DNA from: Willaertia magna
Lineage: Eukaryota > Heterolobosea > Eutetramitea > Acrasida > Naegleriidae
Length of the DNA: 17,863 nt
NCBI GenBank assembly: GCA_902984215.1
Contig: CADWAF010004769.1
Coordinates: 1-17,863 of the forward strand
Direction: 5' to 3'
Shown here one piece after another: positions 9,102-17,433 of this stretch (position 1 is the first letter of the stretch; the number at the start of each line of letters is the position of its first letter). Both the position numbers and the translations under genes were made by a program. The notes beneath the pieces are model-generated. The model saw only the letters and a list, made by a program, of their open reading frames with translations, ran no database searches and was not told the DNA's origin.

Positions 9102-9406
9102 TTTCCTAATTAATTTACAAACCACAATGTTTTAAAGATTTAACTTTTTTTTTTACAAAATGTGAACGAACCTTAAGTTTATTCTTAGCAGTTGCTGTCT
9201 TTTTTTTTAATTAAAGTTAATTATTATTAATAACGGTAGTTTGTTTGTATACAGACAGCCTTTCTAGTTTACTGTTAGCCGTTAGTTTGTTTGCAATACT
9301 CTGAATAAAGACATCCTTAAAAAAGAAACCGTTTTTTTCTTTTCAGCAAAGCTCTGAATTGAGCTTAACAAAAGGAATTAACGTTTTGTAACCAAAACAA
9401 GTTTAT
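9102..9406. other. intergenic segment with a relic of a coiled-coil gene
   Basis: No intact gene. At about 9348-9395 on the + strand, AGCTCTGAATTGAG and TTAACAAAAGGAATT resemble the splice-acceptor and exon-2 start of the paralogue at about 12681-12715 (AGCTCTG...CAGAG and TTAACAAAAGAATTT). This suggests a leftover of a further copy in + orientation. Two GTTTGTTTG units (about 9240 and 9286) are the only other repeats noticed. Confidence 0.35.
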
Positions 9407-10642
9407 TTATTTAAAAAATAAAAATAGTAAAATTGCTGCCAACAAGATACAAATATAAATCATTCTACTTTTTTCAAATTCTTTCTTAAAAGATTCTTCT
9501 TTCTTTTTTAATATTTCTAAACTTTCTGTTTTAATCTTTTCATTTTCCTTTTCTAATAATTCCATTTTATTTTTCATTTCACTTTCCTTTTTTAACCATT
9601 CCTTTTCTTTATCTAAATTTTCCAATTTTAATTCTTTAATTGTAAATAAATTATTTTCATTTTCCATTTTTAATTGATTTTCTAGATTTGTTAATAATTT
9701 ATTTTTTTCTTTTAAATCATTCATTAATTTAACTTCCTTTTCTGTGTTTAATTTTTCTAATTTAGAAATTTCATTTTTACAAACACTTTCCTTTTTAATA
9801 ATTTCCGTTTTTAACATAGAAATTTCCTTTTCCGTTTCTAAAATTAATTTTTCCATTTCCTTTTTTAAAAAAGAAATTTCCTTTTCCTTTTCTAAAATTA
9901 AATTATTTAATTCATTACAATTTTCCTTTTCTTTTTGTAAAGTTTTTTGTAAATCATTTTCCTTAAATGACAATTCCTCTTTTAAATTTTGAATTTCACT
10001 TTCCTTATTTAAATTTAATAAATTGACCTTTTCATTCATTTCATTTTCCTTTTCTAAATAAAATTTTTCCAAATTAATTTTTTCACTTTCCAAAATAGTC
10101 TTTTCATTTTCCAAATTCATTACCTTATTTTCTAAATTTAAAATTTCTTCCTTTTTTATATCAATTACCTCTAAAAGTCCCATTTTTAAATTTTCCAAAT
10201 TTAATCTTTCATTTTCCAAATTAATTAAATTCTTTTCCATATTTAAAATTTCATTTTTATTTTCATCATTTTCCATTTTAAGTAATAACTTTTCCTTTTC
10301 AAAAATTAATAAATTTTTTGAATTTTCATTTTCTAAAATTGTTAATTGATCTTTTAACTGTTTTCTATCATTCATTAATTTTTCATTTAAATTTTTTAAA
10401 GAAGAAATGGATTGTTCATGTTTTTCTAATTTTTCTTTTAAATCTTGAATTTCAAGTGTGTAATTATTCTGTATTTATATAGTGTTTGTAGAGTAAGGCA
10501 AGTAAGTAATTGTTGCGAATTTCCGAAAGATAATATTTTTGAAAGACAAGAATAACATTAGTAATAAAGACTTTAATTAAGAGGAGGAAAAGTACAAGAA
10601 ACTTACGATAAGTAATTGTTTAGAATTTTGTTTCTTTAACAT
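9407..10642 (-). CDS. tail-anchored coiled-coil protein (2 exons, 365 aa)
   Basis: Exon 1 is 10642-10607, encoding MLKKQNSKQLLI after an eight-A leader. A GTAAGT...TACAG intron follows, and exon 2 is 10468-9407. Both junction ends are phase 0, and the exon-2 frame is closed by a stop just upstream of the acceptor. Nearly the whole product is heptad-rich Lys/Glu/Leu/Asn coiled coil. The last 17 or so residues (ICILLAAILLFLFFK) form a single hydrophobic helix ending at the stop, as in tail-anchored proteins inserted after translation into ER, outer mitochondrial or other membranes. A likely role is a membrane tether or organiser; this is inferred from architecture only. It shares the M-L-K-K-Q micro-exon layout with the genes starting at 12610 and 15757. 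Confidence 0.75.
10469..10606 (-). other. intron of the tail-anchored coiled-coil gene
   Basis: 138 nt, GTAAGT...TACAG on the minus strand, phase 0. It separates a 36-nt first exon from the coiled-coil exon. Confidence 0.75.
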
Positions 10643-10872
10643 TTTTTTTAAGGCTTTCTATTAAGGGAAAACAAAAAGTTCTTCTTTGAAGATGTTTTTA
10701 AGAAAAAAACAACAACATAACGGAATGACTTTCATGGCCGGTATTGATATTAAGGCAGTATTATCTTTTGATGAAATGTTGATACAAGCTTAGGTAACGG
10801 AGATTAATCCTAACTGCATCTTGTTTAGACAGTTTACAACTATTTTGTTGAGATGTTTTTAATAAAAAAACA
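10643..10872. other. intergenic segment with direct repeat and KKQQH relic
   Basis: A 21-nt unit, GATGTTTTTAAGAAAAAAAC plus A at 10691-10711, recurs with one mismatch at 10852-10872. The first copy opens a + strand ORF (10692-10793, 33 codons) beginning MFLRKKQQHNG. Its KKQQH matches the first exon MKKQQHYNK of the gene at 12610, so it may be a duplicated, decayed first exon. There is no downstream coiled-coil reading. Confidence 0.35.
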
Positions 10873-12257
10873 TTATTGTCTTGTTGTCAACTTTTCCAGG
10901 CTGTTTTTGAGGGAGATTGCGGCTTCGGTATTTCGTAACCATTTACGAATAACGGGTGCAGTTAATTTTTCACCTTTGCTCTTTCCTTTATCCAGTTTTT
11001 CCAGTTCTTTAGGATTTCTTTGATAATATTCTAGTAATTTATTTGTTTCAACAAGTCCTCTCATATAACCATTATTTCTAAACTGATCTGGATCTTGTCT
11101 TTTCACATAAGGTGAAACATAATGATATCTTTCTAATGTATTAAATTCTCTTACGCACATTGGACATTTATCTAAACTATGTGGTAGATATTGAGATGGA
11201 ATGAAATTAACATCTCCTTCTTCAATGACAGTAGCACTCTGTATTTGTCCTTTTTTATTCATATTTTGAGCACAATCTTCACATATACAGCAGTGATAAC
11301 AAGGTGTAAATTGAAAACAAGGTCCATTTTCCAAACACATGATACATTTTTCACTTTTAAGCGTTGTTGGTGAATCATAAATATTTAAAGGATACTCTGA
11401 AAGAGTTAGATCACTTGTATTATCACGTTCCCATGCAATCTTAATGTCGTTTTAATTAATAATATTAAGAAAAAAATTAATTTACGTACCCTGTTAGCTA
11501 TTTCTGATAATTTATTTTTGAAATCACGTTTGTAGCAGAGTAATAATTGATTCAGTTTTGAATTAGTAGTGATGGTTCTGACAACTTTTAATACACCTGT
11601 TCTGATAGGTCTTAAATTTAAAACTTCCTCAATAAAGCCTTGTAAATACGATGTCCAAAATCTTTCAGTGTTATCTAACGATTCTTGTTGTCTTCGTGTA
11701 AGAACAGAATGTAAAGAAGTTTTGAAAAAATCTTTAGCGTTTTCAATAAATTTCCGTGCAGACAAAAAGCCTAAGACTAAAAGTAAAAACTGTCTTACAA
11801 ATCCAGTAAAAACAAACTTATTTACTTCTGTAATAGAAGTTAACAAGTAAACGTAAGGAATTCCAGTTGCATTAAATAAAATCAATTGAAGAATGTTAAT
11901 ATGACCATCAATCCAAGCAGTAGGATAAGGGAATAAAGCATAGCTTAATATTTTAAGAAAAGAAATAGTTTGAGGCACACATTGAGTTACACTATTATCA
12001 TCACCAAAAAAAAACATGGCCTCTTCATAAAGTTGAAGATACCACGGAAGAGAAACTTCTTCTTTAATGCATTCACTATTACTAAAAGAAGGAGTAAACT
12101 CGTTAATACCAAATAGAGGGTAAATAATGAACCATAAAGTAATTGGGTTTAATAAGAAAGTAACCATACGAACTAACCAACTGTAATAATTATATTCTGG
12201 AGAGTTAAAGGTAAAGTGTTGTGGAACTATCCTTTCTGGAATAATCTTATGCAACAT
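10873..12257 (-). CDS. multi-pass membrane protein with C-terminal RING finger (444 aa)
   Basis: Exon 1 is 12257-11490 and exon 2 is 11439-10873. The 50-nt GTACGT...TTAAG intron joins AGG to ATT in phase 0. I chose the ATG at 12257 (MLHKIIPER) because it follows a ten-A tract; the frame stays open to an ATG at 12365. Residues 1-256 have about four hydrophobic segments (roughly 28-50, 98-112, 120-145, 150-172), then an amphipathic basic region. A C3HC4-type RING lies at about 288-351: CIMC, then PCYHCCICEDCA, then KCPMC. RING domains recruit E2 enzymes, so this is probably a membrane-embedded ubiquitin ligase; substrates are unknown. Gene context (inside a coiled-coil gene cluster) gives no firm pathway. 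Family of the membrane part not recognised. Confidence 0.8.
11440..11489 (-). other. intron of the membrane RING gene
   Basis: 50 nt, GTACGT...TTAAG on the minus strand, phase 0. Unspliced, the first exon would read into a Lys/Ile/Leu-rich tail and never reach the RING. Confidence 0.8.
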
Positions 12258-12609
12258 TTTTTTTTTCTTAAAGAACAATACATTAAGGTTTTTTATCCTA
12301 GAATTGTTTATTCTGTAACAAGAATAATCATAAATATTATTTATAAGTAAGTACAATACTGTCATTTGGAATTAAATAATTATTATAGATGCCTTTTATA
12401 AAAAAATCATCTAGTTTCATCTAATGTCTTTTCTTATGTTTTTCCATTCACATCTTCTTTTCATTAACAGGACATGTTTACATTCCTAGAGTTTAATAAT
12501 AAATACCATAAGCGCAAACATTTCTAATTAAAGTAATGAATTTTCCCCAATTCAACGACCAGGGTAACTACAGTTTCATTACACTACCTGTATTGCCTCA
12601 TTAAAAAAA
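12258..12609. promoter_or_regulatory. divergent promoter region between RING and coiled-coil genes
   Basis: Intergenic DNA shared by the minus-strand RING gene and the plus-strand coiled-coil gene. A CCAAT lies at 12547-12551, 59 nt before the + strand ATG. The minus-strand frame of the RING gene stays open to 12365, so a longer N-terminus is possible. No other gene seen. Confidence 0.35.
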
Positions 12610-13635
12610 ATGAAGAAACAACAGCATTATAATAAGGTAAGGATTTATTTATTCTTCTTTGTTTAAGGAAATTTTTTAAAGAGCTCTGTTTCTTCAGAGT
12701 TAACAAAAGAATTTAAAGAATTAAAAGAAAAATTAATAGATAAAGAACGTTCTTATACTTTATTAAAAGAATTAAATGATAAGGTTATTAAAGAAAGAAA
12801 AGAATTAAAATCAGAAAATGATTTATTAAGGAATGAAATGTTAGAGAAGGAAAGAAATTATTTAAAAGAGATACAAAGAAAGGAAGATTTATTAAAAGAA
12901 CAATTACTTGAAAAGGATAGAATGTTAGAAATTTCCTTAAAAGAAATGTGTGAAAATGTTGCTAAGGAAAAAGAAGAAGAATTTTCTAAAAAGGAAATGG
13001 AATTACGAAACTGTTACTTTGAAAAGGAAAAGGCTTTAAATACACAACATGAAGAAAAATTACAAAATATTTTACAACAACACGACGAACAGTTACAAAT
13101 TTTAAAAAAAGAAAAATCTAATACTGAAAGTAATTTAAAATTAGAAATTTCTAATTTCAAAATGGAAATTTTGGAATTAGTGAACGAAAAGAAAAAGATA
13201 GAAAATCAAAAAGAAGAATTTAATATCAAGTTATTACTAAAAGAGGCAACTGTTCAACATTTAGAAGAAAAATTAAAGGATTTGACCATTCACAATCGCA
13301 ACGTTCAGTTACAATACGAAGACTTACAGAAGCGATTAAATACATTACAACAACTTGTTACTGAAAAGGAAAATGTAATTAGCAATTTAGAAAAGGAAAA
13401 TAGATCTAAAACTGATTTATTGCAACTAAAAGAAGTAAAAGAATTAGAGTTGCAACAAGAAATTAATAAATTGGAAAGAAAATTGGAATTTAAGGAAAAG
13501 GAAAATAATTCACAGAAAATGATGATTATTAATTTAGAAAGAGAATTAAAAGTAAAGAAAGAATTACATTTAAAAAACGAATCATTAATGAAAGATGTTA
13601 TTATCAATTTAGAAAAATTATATCAATTAAAATAA
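12610..13635 (+). CDS. coiled-coil protein (2 exons, 320 aa), no membrane anchor
   Basis: Exon 1 is 12610-12636 (MKKQQHYNK, after eight A). The intron is GTAAGG...TTCAGAG, 63 nt. Exon 2 is 12700-13635 and opens LTKEFKELKEKLIDKER. Both ends are phase 0; using the CAG two bases earlier would give an immediate stop. The product is heptad-rich throughout. It carries KLEISNFKMEILELVNEK, a block also seen in the frameshifted copy at 8773-9101 and, in part, in the gene at 14917-15757. Unlike its neighbours it ends NLEKLYQLK with no hydrophobic tail, so it is probably soluble or acts as a partner of anchored members. Any role is inferred. A single-exon reading from the ATG at 12838 is possible but would discard good coiled-coil sequence upstream. 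Confidence 0.7.
12637..12699 (+). other. intron of the coiled-coil gene at 12610
   Basis: 63 nt, GTAAGG...CAGAG, phase 0. The acceptor is the second of two overlapping AGs, the only one that keeps the frame open. Confidence 0.65.
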
Positions 13636-13816
13636 AGAGCTGGCTTTCTGAATAATTTATAGAAACTCAATACTTCGTTATTTTAAAATGTCCTTCTTTA
13701 AATGATTTATTGTCATGCAATCAACGTTGTAAAAATCAAAAGAATGGATGACTGGCGAACTATAGCTGTTCCAAAAGCAGAAAAAAGGTTGTTCCTAAAA
13801 AAATTACAGAAAAAAA
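13636..13816. other. 181-bp spacer between two tandem coiled-coil genes
   Basis: Contains short ATG-led stretches only. A TTACAG at 13804-13809 could act as an acceptor eight bases before the next ATG. No first exon of the MKKQ type is visible. Confidence 0.4.
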
Positions 13817-14737
13817 ATGGATAGAGTTGAAAAGTATTTGGAGTCCATAGAGTTTTCACGCAAGGAAAATGAAATTGTTAGTCAAAATGAAAGGAGTGAA
13901 TTAGAAACTGAAATGTTAGAAAAGGAGAACAATAGTTTGGAAAAGCTTAGTAAGGATTTACAAAAGTCAGTGCATTTACAAATTAAATTGAATGATAAAG
14001 AAAAGGAACTATTAGGTTTACAAACTTCTATAGAAGATAAGGAAAAGCTAATTACTTCCTTAAAAGAACAAGTTCATGTCTTAGGAAAAGAAAAGGCGGA
14101 AATTAATGAAAATATGCATAATGAATTATCATCATTAAACAAGCGTTTGAATGGCTTAGTAACGGAAAAAAGATCAATTGAAGAAGAGCTAGAAAAACAA
14201 ATTACAATATTCTATAAGAAGGAAACGGAATGTCTCGAAAAGGATAAGGGGTTAAGAGAAAAAGAAACAACAATTAATTCCTTAAAGGAACAAGTTCAGG
14301 TTTTAAAAAAAGAAAAGGCGGAAATTAATGAAAAGATGGAAAATGAATTAGCAAGTTTGTATGAGTTATTGGATAACGAAATGAAAAAAAAACATTTCTT
14401 TGAGATTAATTGCAAGAAATTTAAAGGTATACTTGAAAAGAGTAATAGTATGAGTGAGTATCTTTTCAGTAGTACAGCAAGAGATATAAGTAGAGAGTAT
14501 CACTTAGGATTGAATACTGATCTCTTTAAAAAACCAACGTTAATGTCTTTACATAGGGAAGTGGAAGTACTTAAAAAGGAACTAGAAGAGGCTAGAAATG
14601 AAACTGAAGTATTGGGAAAGGAATTACAAATTAAAAAAGAAAATGAAAAGGTATGTGACAAAAACTTGTCATTTAAAAACAAATGCATCTTTGTTATTGT
14701 AGCTTTATTGTTATTGGTTGTTTCGTTCAGAATCTAA
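13817..14737 (+). CDS. tail-anchored coiled-coil protein with internal repeat (306 aa)
   Basis: The ATG follows a seven-A tract (acagaaaaaaaATGG), and an in-frame TAA at 13796 bounds it upstream. Residues 1-285 are Lys/Glu/Leu-rich coiled coil. About 33 residues are duplicated 74 residues apart: SLKEQVHVLGKEKAEINENM and SLKEQVQVLKKEKAEINEKM, each preceded by EKE/DKE and followed by a ...NEL(S/A)SL segment. The C-terminus CIFVIVALLLLVVSFRI is a single hydrophobic segment ending at the stop, so the protein is probably tail-anchored with the coiled coil facing the cytosol. No catalytic motif. A membrane tether or scaffold role is inferred. The N-terminus could include an upstream exon joined at 13810. 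Confidence 0.75.
   Translation: MDRVEKYLESIEFSRKENEIVSQNERSELETEMLEKENNSLEKLSKDLQKSVHLQIKLNDKEKELLGLQTSIEDKEKLITSLKEQVHVLGKEKAEINENMHNELSSLNKRLNGLVTEKRSIEEELEKQITIFYKKETECLEKDKGLREKETTINSLKEQVQVLKKEKAEINEKMENELASLYELLDNEMKKKHFFEINCKKFKGILEKSNSMSEYLFSSTARDISREYHLGLNTDLFKKPTLMSLHREVEVLKKELEEARNETEVLGKELQIKKENEKVCDKNLSFKNKCIFVIVALLLLVVSFRI
14038..14136 (+). repeat. internal direct repeat, copy 1
   Basis: About 99 nt coding for a 33-residue coiled-coil unit. It matches copy 2 (14260-14358) at a 222-nt offset, with long identical stretches such as AAAAGGCGGAAATTAATGAA. Confidence 0.8.
14260..14358 (+). repeat. internal direct repeat, copy 2
   Basis: Second copy of the 33-residue coiled-coil unit at 14038-14136. 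The high nucleotide identity suggests a recent duplication or gene conversion within the gene. Confidence 0.8.
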
Positions 14738-14916
14738 ATAAAATAACACGTTAAAACAATTTGACAAATCACTATCCCTATATCTTATCCTTAACAAGAA
14801 TGTGTTCTATTAATGTAAAAGGAAATTTAACTAAAAAGGAAAGTTTTTTAAGTAGAGTTTTTATTAACTAGAAACACCGCAACTGTTTGGGCATTATAGC
14901 AATTATTATTTAGAAG
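14738..14916. other. spacer between convergent coiled-coil genes
   Basis: 179 bp between two stop codons. An AATAAA at 14737-14742 overlaps the end of the upstream stop. A 23-codon + strand ORF from 14801 shows nothing recognisable. Confidence 0.4.
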
Positions 14917-15757
14917 CTAATGAATAAATTTATTTCTTACTAAAAACCGAATCGTTACAATGACAATAATAAAAATGATAATAAAAGAAAAAAATCCTAA
15001 ACAAAAACAATTTCGTTTTGTTTTTCTTTGTTTTTGTAAAAATTCCTTTTCTGATTCTTCCAGTTTTTTTAAAAGTTCAGTAGAACTTTCCGTTTTAATA
15101 TCTTTTTCCAATTCTAATAAATCTACTTTTACTTGATATTCATTTTCTATTTTATTTAGTTTTTCTTTTAATTCATTGCATTCATTTCCTAAAATTGTAC
15201 ACTTTTCTTTTAATTCTTTGCATTCAAATTGATTTTCCAATCCATTTCTTAATAATTCTTCCTTTTCCCTTTCTAAATTTAGTAATTTTTGTTGTTGAAA
15301 CTTTAATTTTTCTTTAATAATTTTCATTAAATCAAAATAAAATATTTTAAATTGGTGTTGAATTTCATTTCTAATTAAATCAATCTTTTCGTTATTTCCT
15401 TTAACATTTCTTGTTGTTGAGTAGTCTTCACCTTCAAATACATAGTTCTTGTTTATATTTGAGCAAATCTTTTCAAATTCATCGTCTACATAAAGATTAG
15501 GAGCTTGTTCACTGTTGTTGTTATTAATTTCAAAATCTTTGAGTATTTCAAAGAATCTCTTTTTAAAATTTGAAATTTCAAGTTTTAAAATATCTTCAAT
15601 ATTCTTGTCCAAATGTACATTTTGATTATTTACTAACAATTCATCATTACTAATCTCGTCATTTAAAGTATTATAATAATAATAATCGTAGGACTAAGGG
15701 TGGTATGTATAAACATTTAAAGGCCCTTAATAATAATCTTACCTTTTGCTTCTTCAT
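14917..15757 (-). CDS. tail-anchored coiled-coil protein (2 exons, 263 aa)
   Basis: Exon 1 is 15757-15743, only five codons (MKKQK) after a nine-A tract. The intron is GTAAGA...CTTAG, 49 nt. Exon 2 is 15693-14917, opening SYDYYYYNTLNDEISNDE. Phase 0 on both sides, and an in-frame TAG sits exactly at the acceptor. The exon-2 frame has no early ATG, which supports the micro-exon. The first 100 or so residues are mixed, with KLEISNFKKRFFEILKDFE, then a coiled coil at about 105-225. A strong membrane helix (FCLGFFSFIIIFIIVIVTI) and a short basic end (RNKFIH) follow, giving a tail anchor. Basic residues (QRKTKRN) flank it on the cytosolic side. It is a paralogue of the other M(L)KKQ genes in the cluster. 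Function unknown. Confidence 0.75.
15694..15742 (-). other. intron of the tail-anchored coiled-coil gene at 15757
   Basis: 49 nt, GTAAGA...CTTAG on the minus strand, phase 0, after a 15-nt first exon. Confidence 0.75.
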
Positions 15758-15973
15758 TTTTTTTTGTAGCCAAATTCCCGCTCAAACAAGGCTGTAGTGA
15801 TTGGGCAAGCATTATTAGCAATGAATCCTAAAGAAATAAACTAAAATGCATGCCTCTTTTTGTCAAAGTGAACAATGCACTATAGCTAATTTGTGGGTAT
15901 TAAGTTAATACGATAATAAAAAAGGGATTTAATTTTTTTTATCCAAATACGTGTTAATTTATCTAATTTAAAT
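15758..15973. other. 216-bp upstream region with a CCAAT box and a short Hsp70-like string
   Basis: CCAAT on the minus strand (ATTGG at 15800-15804) lies 43 nt upstream of the coiled-coil ATG. On the + strand, 15791-15844 reads AVVIGQALLAMNPKEIN and then a stop. It faintly resembles the Hsp70 'L-I-G-x-A-A...A-M-N-P' segment, but is too short to call. Confidence 0.3.
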
Positions 15974-17433
15974 TCATTTAAGAATGGCGGCATACAATTC
16001 TTTTTCCTTATCTTGTTGTAAATGATCATTATATAATGCATTATGCATTAATTTCAAATCAACACTATCCATGGCTACATCACCCTTAACTTGTTCTTCT
16101 TCTTTCCTATCAATAACCATATTATTACCAACTTTTTCTTCTTTATTATCAACATCAACAACCATATTAACCTTCCCTTCTTCTTCTTCAGCTAACAATA
16201 ATAATCTATTCCTTTCCAAAGCAACTTCCTTCCTCCATCTCAAATAATAAAAACTAGGTAACGTAATTAATAAAACAGCAAAATTATAAGAAAATATCAT
16301 TCCAGCCAATATATTCCAATATAAAATCGTAATACAACTTAACATTGCAAATAACCCAACACTTGCACTTCCTAATAACATTGAACCAATACTATTCATT
16401 ACAACTTCTTCTCCCTGACTAAACCATATAGTGATTAATGTAGTTGTATAAATTGAAGGAAAACTAGTTAACAAGCCTGATAAGATATTTAATTCTAATC
16501 CGCCCAATAAAACGCAAATAAAAATGATGGAAAAGGCTAAAGCGCCTCGCGCTAAAATAATGTACCATTGGACCTTTCGTTTTGGCGCTTCTTTTTTTAA
16601 ATTTAAATTCCAACCGTTAACGACTCCTAAAAGGAGGGAAAGTAAATAGAAGGAAATTCCACTGAGGATTAACAGGTAATAATTTTTTTTTACAAAGGTA
16701 TTTAGTAAAAAAATGATGAGGAGTGCGAAAAGGGACCAAATGGTGAGGGAAAGGAAACAAATAATTAAACCTTTTAGCATTTGGATTTTTCTTACGTGAT
16801 TTGTGTTTTGTAAAGTTGTAAATTTTGTTTTTAAATACGTAATGAAGGGTTCAATTTTTGGCGGGAAAAATTTCCAACAAAGTAAATAAATTAATGTGAC
16901 AAACATTCCAATTGGTACTAATTAAAATTGTTTAAAATTGTTTAAATTAAATTATTTTTAAAAATAAATCACAAAAAACAATCCATTACAAAAAATTACA
17001 ATATTTTTTAAAAGTCACAAAAAAATAAAAAAAAAAACAAACCTGAAAATAATTGTTCAACCATTGTTACTTTTTTCATCTCAAAATCATTTGGAAATTT
17101 CCTTTGTGTATCTAAAGAACATCCTAAAACTGAAAATACAACAACTGTTGGAATTGTACCAATTAATGCACCTAATGTACTACCTAATTTTTCAATTAAA
17201 ATTGTTATTGTAATTGCTACTATTCCAGCTAATAAACCTGAATAGATTGCTGTAAAATAGATAGATGAAAAGAATGTTGGAATGAATGTTGTGGAATTAT
17301 TATTGTTGGTAAAGTTGTTATTAATTATTAAATTATTATTTAATGAAAAGGTAATGAAAGAGTCAAAATGATTGTTTAAATGATAATTATTAAAATTTGT
17401 TAAAAAGAAAGGTGATAAGATATTATCTGTCAT
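15974..17433 (-). CDS. multi-pass membrane protein with twofold internal repeat (444 aa)
   Basis: Exon 1 is 17433-17043 and exon 2 is 16917-15974. A 125-nt GTTTGT...ATTAG intron joins FS and PIGMF through a GTA (Val) codon in phase 1. The first 50 residues are Asn/Phe-rich and polar. About nine hydrophobic segments follow (for example 57-80, 84-105, 127-146). Two regions look related: SGLLAGIVAITITILIEKLG followed by GALIGTIPTVVVFSVLG (65-104), and a later ARGALAFSIIFICVLLGG followed by SGLLTSFPSIYTTTLITIW. Each ends in a G-x-L-x-(T/S)-x-P motif. This suggests an ancient duplication as in many small transporters, and is reminiscent of DUF3147-like proteins, but the resemblance is by eye only. 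The C-terminal tail (from about residue 360) is charged and cytosolic-like. A transport role is inferred and the substrate is unknown. Confidence 0.75.
16918..17042 (-). other. intron of the multi-pass membrane gene
   Basis: 125 nt, GTTTGT...ATTAG on the minus strand, phase 1, very T-rich after the donor. It includes a tandem TTTAAACAA-type repeat just before the acceptor. Confidence 0.8.

Noticed and set aside
11191..11850. Two + strand ORFs (11191-11373, 11569-11850)
   Set aside because: They lie antisense within the two exons of the RING gene, whose domains are clear.
13740..13816. A 22-nt intron joining an upstream ATG (about 13745) to the coiled-coil gene at 13817
   Set aside because: The phase would fit (AG joined to A), but 22 nt is far shorter than the 49-138 nt introns here, and the ATG at 13817 already has the usual A-tract context.
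12610..14737. One fused gene made of the two tandem + strand coiled-coil ORFs
   Set aside because: The first ends with a stop overlapping AATAAA, the second has its own A-tract start, and no good donor in the right phase was found.
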